DNA of 46,806 bases from JAIBJN01 sp963775395 (GTDB lineage: Bacteria; Actinomycetota; Thermoleophilia; Gaiellales; Gaiellaceae), in assembly GCA_963775395.1 (NCBI GenBank), contig CAVZIX010000001.1, forward strand, positions 1 to 46,806, given 5' to 3'. Position 1 is the first letter of the stretch. The number at the start of each line of letters is the position of its first letter. This document shows, piece by piece, positions 33,831 to 41,960 of the stretch. The position numbers and the translations under genes are program-made. The notes below the pieces were generated by a model that was not told the origin of the DNA, searched no databases, and saw nothing but the letters and a program-made list of their open reading frames with translations.

Positions 33831-34472
33831 TCACGGCTGCGAGGCGCTCAGCTCTTCGGCAAGAACGAGCGCCATCTGGACCGCAGCCTCAACGTAGCGG
33901 CGCTCATGGGGCGAGGCGAAGACGATTTCGTCGCCGACCTGGATGAAGGCCGCCCAGTGGTCGCCGTTCGGCCCGCCGGCGGGATACCGAGGGAAGCGGT
34001 AGAGCAAGACACTGCGTCCGCGCACCTTCATCGTGCGAACGAGCTTCGCGTCGCCCTCGACCACATTCTGGAAATCGGTCAGCACCCACTTCTTGACGAC
34101 GCTGGCTTTGCCGCCGCCGGTGATCCAGTGGCGCTTGCCGCCGGGTAGCCCGCCGTTGTTGAAGGTGAGCATGTAGAAGCGTGGTTCGTCGTGGTAGACG
34201 ATTGCGCCCCAGAGCCCATCACTCCTCGTGAGCGGCACGTCCGGAATGAGGCCCGGGCAGATCACGCGCACCCGGGCTAGGCGATCGGCGTCAGCGCACG
34301 CTTCACGCACCTGCGCCGGCACGTCGTAGGTCAAGTCGAGCTTGCGCAAGCGTGCCGCATCGAGAGCGTGCACGCTCTCGCGGGCGCTCGGATCCGCCTC
34401 GCGGTCCGAGCCTGCACAGGCGGAGGCCGCCAACGCAGCCATCACGAGCAGCAAGATCAGCAGGCGCCGCAT
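33831..34472 (-). CDS. Putative lipoprotein of unknown function
   Basis: 213 residues with a signal peptide MRRLLILLLVMAALAASACA; the cysteine near residue 19 suggests lipid anchoring, although the lipobox is not ideal. The mature part contains ICPGLIPDVPL, WGAIVYHDEPRFYMLTFNNG and a repeated aromatic/beta pattern to GDEIVFASPHERRYVEAAVQ. No family recognised. It is convergent with the TIR-like gene (stops 6 bp apart) and divergent from the HEAWH membrane protein. Confidence 0.65.
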   Translation of the reverse strand: MRRLLILLLVMAALAASACAGSDREADPSARESVHALDAARLRKLDLTYDVPAQVREACADADRLARVRVICPGLIPDVPLTRSDGLWGAIVYHDEPRFYMLTFNNGGLPGGKRHWITGGGKASVVKKWVLTDFQNVVEGDAKLVRTMKVRGRSVLLYRFPRYPAGGPNGDHWAAFIQVGDEIVFASPHERRYVEAAVQMALVLAEELSASQP

Positions 34473-34559
34473 ACTCGTCCCTACGGCTAGCGAGGCGCAG
34501 GAAGTCCGGGAGGGCGTCGCGGCCGGACTGGACACGCTTCCACGGGCTAACGTCGAACC

Positions 34560-35453
34560 GTGCACGGCCTCGCCGACCGCCTCCGCAATGCCCCGCTGGT
34601 GCTCCGTGTCGCCCTGGCGGTGTTCGTGGTCGCCTGGATCTTCGGCGTCCACGACCTGCGCTCGACGATTCCGGTCTGGGTCGCCTTCGTGATCGCGCTC
34701 GGACTCGAGATCAACTTCTTCGTCGGCGCGCTCGGCCGTCCGCCCGCGCCCCGGCCCGACCGCGGCCCTCAGCCCGTCGACCGCGAGCTCTACGGCTACC
34801 TCGGCTTGCCGGAGGACGAGGAGGACGAGGACGACGAGTACTGGGAGGACGAGAGCCGGTGGCCGGCCGTGCGCCGGTTCCTCTGGGGCGTGGGGATCAT
34901 CGCGGCGCTCGCGCTCACGTTCTGGCTCGTCGATCGGAACACGGGGTGGGATTCCCTCTCGACGGAGACCCGCTCCGAGGCCCAGGAGCGTTTCTCGGCG
35001 GAGGCCTCCCGAATCGCCGAGAAGCCTGTCCGGATCCGCTGCGACGAGTCCGGCGAGTACGTGGGCGCGGTGCAGCACGCCGATGGGATCGCACAGGTCG
35101 GCGGCGACCTCGCGTACCTGACGCCCGAGCGCTGCCTCGACCTCTACCGGCTCGCCTTCGAGGGCGACGTCACCTCCAGCCAGACGGCGCGCGGGATCGC
35201 GGTGCTGGCCCATGAGGCCTGGCACCTGCGCGGCGAGCGCGACGAGGGGACGACCGAGTGCTACGCGCTCCAGTCGGGCGTCGAGCTGGGTCGCCGCCTC
35301 GGGCTCGGGGAGGACGAGGCGCGGCGACTGATGGCGCAGCAGCTCGCGGAGAACAGCGGCCGAGGGGTCGCGACCGCCGAGTACCGCGTCCCGCCCGAGT
35401 GCAGGGACGGCGGCAGCCTCGACCTGGATCCCGAGAGCTCGCGGTTCCCGTAG
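34560..35453 (+). CDS. Membrane protein with HExxH peptidase-like domain
   Basis: 297 residues from GTG 34560. Two hydrophobic helices (about 13-33 and 38-58), an acidic cytoplasmic stretch (EDEEDEDDEYWEDE, residues 85-98), a third helix (107-124) and then a soluble domain of about 170 residues. That domain contains VLAHEAWHLRGERDEGTTEC; His218 and His222 of HEAWH with Glu233 could form a gluzincin-like zinc site. Cysteines at about 161, 192, 234 and 281 may form disulfides if the domain is outside. No named family recognised; proteolytic activity is inferred. Confidence 0.65.
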   Translation: MHGLADRLRNAPLVLRVALAVFVVAWIFGVHDLRSTIPVWVAFVIALGLEINFFVGALGRPPAPRPDRGPQPVDRELYGYLGLPEDEEDEDDEYWEDESRWPAVRRFLWGVGIIAALALTFWLVDRNTGWDSLSTETRSEAQERFSAEASRIAEKPVRIRCDESGEYVGAVQHADGIAQVGGDLAYLTPERCLDLYRLAFEGDVTSSQTARGIAVLAHEAWHLRGERDEGTTECYALQSGVELGRRLGLGEDEARRLMAQQLAENSGRGVATAEYRVPPECRDGGSLDLDPESSRFP

Positions 35454-35462
35454 GACTTCTCT

Positions 35463-35558
35463 CTACCGCGTCGCGCGCGCCGCCCGGCGCCGCTGCCAGA
35501 GGTTCCATCCTTGCCGCGCGAGCCAGAGCAGGATCACCCACCGGAACCGTCTGATCAT
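35463..35558 (-). CDS. Small 31-residue basic hydrophobic protein
   Basis: ATG 35558 opens MIRRFRWVILLWLARQGWNL and ends with an Arg-rich tail. It has one short hydrophobic helix flanked by arginines. No strong ribosome binding site is seen. It lies in the otherwise gene-free stretch 35454-35774. Real status is uncertain. Confidence 0.35.
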   Translation of the reverse strand: MIRRFRWVILLWLARQGWNLWQRRRAARATR

Positions 35559-35644
35559 GGAGGGATCATCGCCGCTCCAGGCGACCCGAAAACACGTGCG
35601 CAACAGGAGCCGGTTAACCCAGGTTGTTAGAGATTTGTGCAGAA

Positions 35645-35763
35645 GCCCTCAAGAACGCGCCCGCGAGGGCCGATACATGACCTAGAAAGCGAGGAGTGCG
35701 GACATCCTCGGCGGTCGCCGCAGCCAGCCGAGGTGAGAGTTTCCGGGCTCCTCGTTTTCGTTT
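35645..35763 (+). ncRNA. Candidate structured RNA with terminator-like 3' end
   Basis: GCCCTC (35645-35650) pairs with GAGGGC (35665-35670). A larger nested hairpin follows: CGAGGAG and CGG (35690-35701) pair with CCG and CTCCTCG (35743-35754), with an inner CCTCGG/CCGAGG stem (35706-35711, 35728-35733). TTTTCGTTT comes next on the plus strand, as in an intrinsic terminator, which is rare in this GC-rich window. No coding potential is seen. It could also be the terminator of the 34560-35453 transcript. Confidence 0.4.
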
Positions 35764-35774
35764 GCCCGGGGACG

Positions 35775-36551
35775 CTACTGCGGGGCGAGAGGGAGTGGCC
35801 GCTTCAGCATCCGCGCGGCGACGCCGCGGATCGTCCACGTCCCGTACGTGTGGTTCGGGTTCCACTCGGTGATGACCGAGAGCGCGATCCGCTTCGTCCC
35901 CGTCCTGAGCAGCGCGGACTGGTGCGTGACGCGACCTGTGCCCGTGCCCCAGCCGCCCTTGAAGTGGATGAACCAGCCGCCGGGCTTCACCGGCGGGATG
36001 CCCCAGCGCTGCGAGGGGACGATCCTGCGGAGGAGATTCATCCCGTAGGCGCGGTGCCGGGGCGGCATCAGGCGGTCGATGCGGTAGAAGAACCGCGCCT
36101 GGTCGCGGGCCGTCGTCGTCGACAGGCCCCACGGGGAGCGCAGCTCGAAGTGGTGCATGTTCGCCCGCCTCGCGACGAGGTAGAGCCCCGACGCGCCGAC
36201 GATGTTGAGCACCGAGCCCGCGGTCGCGTTGTCCGACCAGCGGATCATCGGCCCGAGCAGGCGGCGATCGGAGTCCGTGAGCGCACGACCGCGCACCGAG
36301 TCGCGGTTGAGATAGGCGACGAGGAGCATCGCCTTGAGGAGGCTCGCCGAAGGCGCCCGCACCCACGCGCGGTAGCTCCACAGGCGCCCGCGGTCGTCCA
36401 CGAACGCGAAGCTCTCGGCCCCCGAGCGGTTCTGGAGATAGCGGATGGCCGCCGTGCGGCGCTCACCCCAGCTCTGGGCGCTCGCCGTCGACGCCGCCAG
36501 GAGCGACACGGCGAGAACGAGCACGACCAGCGATCCGATCCGACCCCTCAC
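35775..36551 (-). CDS. Exported serine hydrolase, beta-lactamase/PBP-like
   Basis: 258 residues from GTG 36551 with a signal peptide (VRGRIGSLVVLVLAVSLLAA, cleavage near STASA). SASLLKAMLLVAYL carries an SxxK-type motif with Ser in ASLLK, RWSDNATAGSVL supplies the SDN triad of class A beta-lactamases, and HFKGGWGTGTG supplies KGG (KTG-like). The order and spacing fit a class A beta-lactamase-fold enzyme, more likely a peptidoglycan-related or cryptic hydrolase than a resistance enzyme. It acts outside the membrane. It is divergent from DUF1206. Confidence 0.82.
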   Translation of the reverse strand: MRGRIGSLVVLVLAVSLLAASTASAQSWGERRTAAIRYLQNRSGAESFAFVDDRGRLWSYRAWVRAPSASLLKAMLLVAYLNRDSVRGRALTDSDRRLLGPMIRWSDNATAGSVLNIVGASGLYLVARRANMHHFELRSPWGLSTTTARDQARFFYRIDRLMPPRHRAYGMNLLRRIVPSQRWGIPPVKPGGWFIHFKGGWGTGTGRVTHQSALLRTGTKRIALSVITEWNPNHTYGTWTIRGVAARMLKRPLPLAPQ

Positions 36552-36594
36552 GAAGCGCGGATTGTACTGACGCCCTGCGGGGTAGAGAGACGCG

Positions 36595-37401
36595 GTGACC
36601 GAGTACGTCCACCACAGCACCTGGGTCGAGCGCGGCGCGCGTTTCGGCCTGGCGACCAAGGGTTTCTCGTACATCCTCGTCGCGTTCATCGCCCTCAGGG
36701 TTGCCGCCGAGGGCGGCGGCCAAACGGAGAGCAGGGAAGGCGCTCTCAAGACGCTCGCCGACGAGCCTTTCGGCTGGGCGCTCCTCGCCATGGTCGCCCT
36801 CGGCTTCGCGAGCTACGCCATGTGGCAACTCGCGCGGGCGATCTTCGACCGCGACAACGAGGGCGACGACCCGAAGGGGATCGGCAAGCGGCTCGGCCAG
36901 GCCGGCAAGGCCGTCCTCTACGGCGCGCTGGCGGTGATCACGGCCTCCTTCCTCTTCGACTCGAGCAGTGGAAGCGGCGGCGGCGGTCAGAGCGAGGAGA
37001 GGGCCACGGCCGTCGTGCTCGACTGGCCCGGCGGCCGCTGGATCGTCGGCGGCGTCGGCCTGGCCATCCTCTGCGCGGGCGCGTTCAACGCCTACCGGGC
37101 GCTCTCGGGCTCGTTCCGGGACGACCTCCGCGAGGAGCAGATGAGCGGTGCCGAGCAGCCCTGGTACACGGCCTTTGGCGTCATCGGACACCTCGCGCGC
37201 GCGGTGGTCTTCGGGCTGATCGGCATCTTCGTCCTCCGCGCCGCGTACGAGTACGACCCGGACGAGGCGATCGGGCTCGACGGGGCGCTCCAGAAGCTCG
37301 CCGGCGAGGCCTACGGCGCGTACCTCCTCGGCGCGGTCGCGCTCGGGCTTGGGATGTATGGGCTCTTCTGCCTCGTCGAGGCGAAGTACCGCGACGTCTA
37401 G
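36595..37401 (+). CDS. DUF1206 membrane protein
   Basis: 268 residues from GTG 36595 with three repeats of a two-helix unit, each marked by a G-x-x-x-A/G aromatic pattern (ARFGLATKGFSYILVAFIAL, GKRLGQAGKAVLYGALAVIT, FGVIGHLARAVVFGLIGIFV). This threefold repeat defines DUF1206, an actinobacterial membrane family of unknown function. Its stop overlaps the stop of the convergent sigma-factor gene by four bases. Confidence 0.9.
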   Translation: MTEYVHHSTWVERGARFGLATKGFSYILVAFIALRVAAEGGGQTESREGALKTLADEPFGWALLAMVALGFASYAMWQLARAIFDRDNEGDDPKGIGKRLGQAGKAVLYGALAVITASFLFDSSSGSGGGGQSEERATAVVLDWPGGRWIVGGVGLAILCAGAFNAYRALSGSFRDDLREEQMSGAEQPWYTAFGVIGHLARAVVFGLIGIFVLRAAYEYDPDEAIGLDGALQKLAGEAYGAYLLGAVALGLGMYGLFCLVEAKYRDV

Positions 37402-38432
37402 ACGACGCCCTGCAGAGCCGCGATCTCGCGCCGTACCGCAAGCCGCTCGAGGGCCTTCGCCTCGATCTGGCGGACGCGCTCGCGCGTGAGGCCGAGCTGC
37501 CGGCCGATCTCTTCGAGTGACGCCGGCGCACGCTCGCCGTTGAGCCCGTAGCGGAGCTTCAGCACCTTCCGCTCCCGGTCGGGCAGCTCGTCGAGGGCGT
37601 CGTGGAGCGCCTCCTGGGCCAGGTTGATGGTCACGGCTTCGTCGACCTCGTTCTCCTCGCCGGCGACGAGCTCCTTGAAGGTCGTCCCGCTCTCCTCGGC
37701 GATGGGCTTGTCGAGGCTCGTGACGGCGCGCGCGGCGGCGCGCACCTCCGCGACCTGCGCGACCGTGATCCGGGCCGCCTGGGCGACCTCCTCCTCTGTC
37801 GGCATGCGGCCGAGCTTGGGCGCGAGGTCGCGCTCGGCGCGCGACATGCGCTGCTCGCGCTCGACGATGTGCACGGGAACTCGGATCTCGCGCGACTTGT
37901 TGGCGACGCCGCGCTGCACGGCCTGGCGGATCCACCACGTCGCATACGTCGAGAACTTGAAGCCCTTGCGCCAGTCGAACTTCTCGACGGCGCGGATGAG
38001 CCCGATGATCCCCTCCTGGACGAGGTCGAGGAGCGAGAGCCCGTGGCCCTGGTAGCGCTTCGCGATCGAGATGACCAGCCGCAGGTTCGAGTTGATCATC
38101 TGCTCCTTGGCCTCGAGGTCGCCGCGCTCGACGCGCTTGGCGAGCTCGACCTCCTGCTCCTTCGTCAGGAGCGGGTACCGGCCGACCTCGTTCATGAAGA
38201 GCTGGAGCGCGTCGGTCGTAGCCGTTGCGAGGTCGCCGTTGATGTACGTGGCCTTCGCTTCGCGCCCGCAGTCGTCGCGGAGCTCGATCCCGCGGCGCTC
38301 GATCTCCTCGTAGAGCACCTCGATCTCGTCCTCGCCGAGGCCGAGCGAGTCGACGAGGACGTCGACCTCGGAGTATTCGAGGCACTCGTTCTCCTCGCCC
38401 CGGTCGAGCATCGCTTGGAGCTCGCGGTCCAT
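37398..38432 (-). CDS. RNA polymerase sigma-70 factor, group 1/2 (RpoD/SigA-like)
   Basis: 344 residues. Region 1.2 to 2 contains DALQLFMNEVGRYPLLTKEQ, SNLRLVISIAKRYQGHGLSL, and FKFSTYATWWIRQAVQRGVA. Region 3 is IVEREQRMSRAERDLAPKLG, and region 4 has LRYGLNGERAPASLEEIGRQ and LTRERVRQIEAKALERLAVR. It is compact, with a short region 1.1, so it may be the housekeeping factor of a lineage with short SigA or a group 2 paralog. ATG 38432 has GGAG seven bases upstream. A LexA-like palindrome lies 35 bp upstream on the divergent side. Confidence 0.92.
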   Translation of the reverse strand: MDRELQAMLDRGEENECLEYSEVDVLVDSLGLGEDEIEVLYEEIERRGIELRDDCGREAKATYINGDLATATTDALQLFMNEVGRYPLLTKEQEVELAKRVERGDLEAKEQMINSNLRLVISIAKRYQGHGLSLLDLVQEGIIGLIRAVEKFDWRKGFKFSTYATWWIRQAVQRGVANKSREIRVPVHIVEREQRMSRAERDLAPKLGRMPTEEEVAQAARITVAQVAEVRAAARAVTSLDKPIAEESGTTFKELVAGEENEVDEAVTINLAQEALHDALDELPDRERKVLKLRYGLNGERAPASLEEIGRQLGLTRERVRQIEAKALERLAVRREIAALQGVV

Positions 38433-38466
38433 GACTTCTCCACCCACCTTACGCGAGATCATCAAT

Positions 38467-38485
38467 CGAACATATGTTCTATACT
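38467..38485 (+). promoter_or_regulatory. LexA-type SOS box overlapping a promoter
   Basis: CGAACATATGTTC (38467-38479) contains the perfect palindrome GAACATATGTTC and matches the Gram-positive LexA consensus (CGAAC-N4-GTTC). It immediately precedes a -10 element, TATACT (38480-38485). A transcript from it would start near 38492, four bases before the GTG of the radical SAM gene. Binding here would block the promoter. Confidence 0.7.
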
Positions 38486-38495
38486 GAGTCGGGAC

Positions 38496-39404
38496 GTGGC
38501 CCGCGCTCAGTACCTGGAGGACACCTGCAAGACGGCTCTGAACCGGGTTCCCGACATGAGCCGCATCCCCTTCCGCTGGACCGTGAACCCCTATCGCGGC
38601 TGCATGCACAGCTGCCACTACTGCTTCGCGCGCGCGTTCCACACGTATCTCGACATGGACATCGGCGACGACTTCTCCTCGAAGATCGTCATCAAGACGA
38701 ACGTCGCCGAGGTGCTCCGCCGCGAGCTCGCCGCGCCGCGCTGGGAAGGCGAGACCGTCGCCATGGGGACTGCCACGGACCCGTACCAGCAGTGCGAGGC
38801 GCGCTACCGGCTGACCCGGGGGGTCGTCGAGGCGCTCGCGGATTTCCGCAACCCGCTCTCGATCCTGACGAAGTCGACGCTGATCGCACGCGACCTCGAC
38901 GTCTTCCAGCGGCTGAACGACGTCGCGGCGCTCTCGGTCTCGATGAGCGTCGGCACCCTCGACGAGGACGTGCGCCGCGTCGTCGAGCCCGGCACCCCGC
39001 CGGGGCGGAAGCGCCTCGAGATCCTCCGACGCTTCTCGGAGGCCGGCATCCGCACCGGCGTCCTGGTCGCACCCGTCCTCCCCGGCCTGACCGACGACGA
39101 GGAGCACCTCGACGAGGTGCTCGCCGCCTGCGCCGAGGCCGGAGTCTCGTGGGCGTCGGTCATCGTGCTGCACGTCCGCTCGACCATCCGCGCGCACTTC
39201 ATGCCGTGGCTGAAGGAGGCCTACCCGTGGCTGTACCCGCGCTACGTCGAGCTCTACGGGAAACGGTCGTACGCCCCCAGGTCGTACACGGAACAGGTCG
39301 GCGAGCGCTTCGCCCGCCTCCGCCTGCGCCACGGCCTCTCGGCCAGCGGCGGCTCGCGCGCCGTGCCGGCGAGCCGCGAGCAGCAGCTCGCGCTGGCGGT
39401 CTAG
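38496..39404 (+). CDS. Radical SAM protein, Rv2578c family (SplB-like)
   Basis: 302 residues from GTG 38496. The cluster motif is CMHSCHYC (Cys36, Cys40, Cys43) within VNPYRGCMHSCHYCFARAFH, followed by MGTATDPYQQCEARYRLTRG and ILTKSTLIARDLDVFQRL. The Rv2578c-type family is related to spore photoproduct lyase (SplB), and a role in DNA or nucleotide repair is often suggested but unproven. The promoter carries a LexA box, which supports a DNA-damage role. Divergent from the sigma factor and followed by DUF72. Confidence 0.88.
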   Translation: MARAQYLEDTCKTALNRVPDMSRIPFRWTVNPYRGCMHSCHYCFARAFHTYLDMDIGDDFSSKIVIKTNVAEVLRRELAAPRWEGETVAMGTATDPYQQCEARYRLTRGVVEALADFRNPLSILTKSTLIARDLDVFQRLNDVAALSVSMSVGTLDEDVRRVVEPGTPPGRKRLEILRRFSEAGIRTGVLVAPVLPGLTDDEEHLDEVLAACAEAGVSWASVIVLHVRSTIRAHFMPWLKEAYPWLYPRYVELYGKRSYAPRSYTEQVGERFARLRLRHGLSASGGSRAVPASREQQLALAV

Positions 39405-39443
39405 GCGACCGGCAGCGCGGACCTTCGCCAGTAGGATCGAGGC

Positions 39444-40373
39444 ATGGCCGCGCCCGTCCGCATCGGCACGTGCTCCTGGGCGGACGAAGCGTTGACCAAG
39501 CACTGGTATCCGAAGGGCGTCAGCTCCGCCGAGGAGCGGCTGCGCTACTACGCGGACCACTTCTCGACCGTCGAGGTGGACTCGACCTACTACCGCCTGC
39601 CCGACGAGACGATGGTCGGGAACTGGGCCGACCGCACGCCGGAGAGCTTCGTCATGCACGTGAAGGCCTTCGGCGTGATGACCCGCCACCCGGTCAAGCT
39701 CGAGCAGCTCCCGCCCGACCTGCGGGAGGCCGCCCCCGTGGACGACCGCGGCCGCGTCGACCGACCCTCGCGCGAGCTGCGCGGCGAGGTCTTCGCGCGC
39801 TTCCACCGGGCGCTCGAGCCGCTTCGCTCGGCGGGGAAGCTCGGCGGCATCCTGCTCCAGTTCCCCTCGTACGTCGTGGCGAAAGACCTCTCGCGGGATT
39901 ACCTGGCCTGGGCCGTCGAGCAGCTACGCGGCGACCGGCCGCTCGTCGAGTTCCGCCACCGCAGCTGGCTCGACGAGGAGAACCGCGACGCCACGCTCGC
40001 CTTTCTGGAGGAGCTCGGCGCGACCCATGTCGTCGTGGACGCACCGAAGACGGAGGCGAAGAATCTGGTTCCAACCGTCATCGCGGCGACCGCCCCGCTA
40101 GCGTATGTCCGCATGCACGGCCGCAACGCGGGGACGTGGAACGTGCGCGGTGGGAGCGCGAGCGACAGGTTCGACTATCTGTACTCCGAGGAAGAACTAA
40201 GAGAGTGGGTCGAGCCGCTGCGCGAGCTCTCCGAGCGCTCCGAGGAGGTCTACGTGCTCTTCAACAACAATCGGTGGAGCAAGGCGCCCGGAGGCGAGCT
40301 CTGGGCCCAGGCACCGGAGAATTCGTCCGCTTTACGGGAAATACTGGCGAAATCGGGGGTACAAACCGGTTAG
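39444..40373 (+). CDS. DUF72 (YecE-like) protein
   Basis: 309 residues. The TIM-barrel signatures VRIGTCSWADEALTKHWYPK, YYADHFSTVEVDSTYYRLPD, FVMHVKAFGVMTRHP, FRHRSWLDEE and VRMHGRNAGTWNVRG define DUF72/YecE. The fold resembles phosphodiesterase and xylose-isomerase barrels; the reaction is unknown. It follows the radical SAM gene by 39 bp on the same strand, and such pairing is seen in actinobacteria, so it may share the damage-inducible promoter. Confidence 0.9.
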   Translation: MAAPVRIGTCSWADEALTKHWYPKGVSSAEERLRYYADHFSTVEVDSTYYRLPDETMVGNWADRTPESFVMHVKAFGVMTRHPVKLEQLPPDLREAAPVDDRGRVDRPSRELRGEVFARFHRALEPLRSAGKLGGILLQFPSYVVAKDLSRDYLAWAVEQLRGDRPLVEFRHRSWLDEENRDATLAFLEELGATHVVVDAPKTEAKNLVPTVIAATAPLAYVRMHGRNAGTWNVRGGSASDRFDYLYSEEELREWVEPLRELSERSEEVYVLFNNNRWSKAPGGELWAQAPENSSALREILAKSGVQTG

Positions 40374-40423
40374 CCCGAGCGCTACCGTTCAAGTTGGAGG
40401 GGAGATCAACCGATGGGACTTAG

Positions 40424-41260
40424 GTGGGGAGCCGTCTAGGCACACATGCTCTTTGGACCGTCGCGCTCAGCGCGGTCATCACGCTGCTCGCGCTGGCACC
40501 TGTGATCCTGCCCGGCGACCGGCCGCTGGACATGCTTCCCGCACCCCTCCAGGGCACCGGCGAGATCGGCGAGGTTGTCGCCAACCCGCTTGCACCGCCG
40601 AAGCCTCCGAAGCAAGAGCAGGCCGAGCCTGAGCAGTCGGCGGCGCCGTCCCCACCGGCGTCCGAAACGACTGCCTCCGGCGTGCTCGGAGACACGGCTT
40701 CTTCCTCGGATCCTCCGACCGCCGAGCCGGCCCCCACCCGGCCCGGCGGCGGCGGGTCCACTCCGTCGAGGCCGACCAAGCCCCCGGAGCCGGAGAACCC
40801 GGTTCCGCCGGCTGTACCACCGCCCCCCGAGGGGCCGGAGCCGCAGGAGCCGCCCCCTCCGCACAAGCCGCCCAAGCCTCCCCACGGCGGCAAGCCGTGT
40901 GAGGACCGTGACGACCGGCGCGAGGAGCGCAGAGAGCGCCGCGAGGAGCGGAAGGCCGACCGCGACGAGCGCCGGGCCGAGAAGGAGAAGCGGCGCGAGG
41001 AGCGGAAGGCCGAGCGTGACGAACGGCGTGACGACAAGCGCGCGGACAAGCAGAAGCGCCGCGGCGAGAAGTCCGACCGCGGAGACCGCGACGACCGCGG
41101 CGACCGCGACGACCGCGGAGACCGTCGCGACGAGCGCAGAAGCGACCGCGACGACCGGCGACCGCACGACCGCGGAGACCGCGGCGACCAGCGGGATCGC
41201 GACGACCGGGACGACCGCCGCGGCGGCAAGAACAAGCGGCACGACCGCGACCGCGACTAG
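40424..41260 (+). CDS. Membrane-anchored Pro-rich, charged-repeat protein
   Basis: 278 residues from GTG 40424. An N-terminal helix (about 10-30) is followed by a Pro/Glu/Ser-rich linker (55-157) and then about 120 residues almost solely of Arg, Asp, Glu and Lys (REERRERREERKADRDERR and GDRDDRGDRDDRGDRRDERR). The charged part may form a single alpha helix at first and a disordered RGD-type tail later. A strong GGAGGGGAG lies before ATG 40413, which is one base out of frame; a missing base between 40413 and 40436 would give a start MGLR in frame. No family or function known. Confidence 0.6.
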   Translation: MGSRLGTHALWTVALSAVITLLALAPVILPGDRPLDMLPAPLQGTGEIGEVVANPLAPPKPPKQEQAEPEQSAAPSPPASETTASGVLGDTASSSDPPTAEPAPTRPGGGGSTPSRPTKPPEPENPVPPAVPPPPEGPEPQEPPPPHKPPKPPHGGKPCEDRDDRREERRERREERKADRDERRAEKEKRREERKAERDERRDDKRADKQKRRGEKSDRGDRDDRGDRDDRGDRRDERRSDRDDRRPHDRGDRGDQRDRDDRDDRRGGKNKRHDRDRD

Positions 41261-41306
41261 TCGCCTGCCCCGCTGGGGGCCTCCGAGCGACGACTAAGCT
41301 GATCGC

Positions 41307-41957
41307 GTGGCGGCCGAGCGCAGCCCGATCGTCCATCGTGTGCGCCCCGCTGCGGGCGAGCCTGCGGGCGCCCTCGTCCTCTCTCACGGCCGGGGAGCCG
41401 ACGAGCTCGACCTCATGCCGCTTCTCGAGCTGCTCGACCCGGAGCAGCGCCTCGTCGGCCTCCTCCCCCGCGGCCCGCTCTCACTGCCGCCGGGGGGCGC
41501 GCACTGGTACATCGTGCGGGAGATCGGCTTCCCGGACGCGCCCACGTTCCTGGAGACCTTCGCCGCCGCTTCGGCCTGGCTCGACGGTGCGCTCGAGGAA
41601 GCCGGCGTGCCGATCGATCGCACCGTGCTGGGCGGCTTCTCGCAGGGCGCAGTGATGTCGTACTCCCTCGGCCTGGCCGCGTCGCGGCCGCGCCCAGCGG
41701 GCATCATCGCGATGAGCGGCTTCATCCCCACCGTCGACGGCTTCGAGCTCGACCTGGAGAGCGCGGCAGGGATGCCGGTCTCGATCTCGCACGGCACGTA
41801 CGACCCCGTGATCGGCGTCGAGTTCGGCCGCGACGCCCGCGACCGCCTCCGAGCCGCGAGCGCGGACGTCCACTACCGCGAGGATCCGGTGGCGCACCAG
41901 ATCGCGCCGGGCGCGCTCACCCAGGCCCGCGCGGTGCTCGAGCAGGCGCTCCCCTAG
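41307..41957 (+). CDS. Phospholipase/carboxylesterase-like alpha/beta hydrolase
   Basis: 216 residues from GTG 41307. The nucleophile elbow is GGFSQGA (Ser near residue 114), the oxyanion loop is VLSHGRGADELDLMPL, Asp is in SHGTYDPVI and His in DPVAHQIAPG. This set matches the small phospholipase/carboxylesterase family (YpfH-like). Cytoplasmic esterase of unknown substrate. Precedes the convergent monooxygenase gene by 3 bp. Confidence 0.88.
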   Translation: MAAERSPIVHRVRPAAGEPAGALVLSHGRGADELDLMPLLELLDPEQRLVGLLPRGPLSLPPGGAHWYIVREIGFPDAPTFLETFAAASAWLDGALEEAGVPIDRTVLGGFSQGAVMSYSLGLAASRPRPAGIIAMSGFIPTVDGFELDLESAAGMPVSISHGTYDPVIGVEFGRDARDRLRAASADVHYREDPVAHQIAPGALTQARAVLEQALP

Positions 41958-41960
41958 AAC

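Noticed and set aside
35590..35775. A c-di-AMP or similar riboswitch for the cell-wall-type serine hydrolase
   Set aside because: The element lies downstream of that minus-strand gene, and none of the conserved riboswitch core sequences is present.
40413..40439. An eight-codon leader peptide (MGLRWGAV) with a strong ribosome site
   Set aside because: It is more simply the true start region of the following gene with a missing base; no attenuator structure follows.
41000..41240. Short tandem GACCGCGACGACCGCGG-type repeats, considered as CRISPR or satellite DNA
   Set aside because: The repeats are in-frame codons of the Arg/Asp-rich protein, vary in length and have no spacers.
41261..41306. 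GCCCC/GGGGC hairpin as a terminator after the charged protein
   Set aside because: The stem is only five pairs with a three-base loop and no T-run; too weak to list in this GC-rich context.
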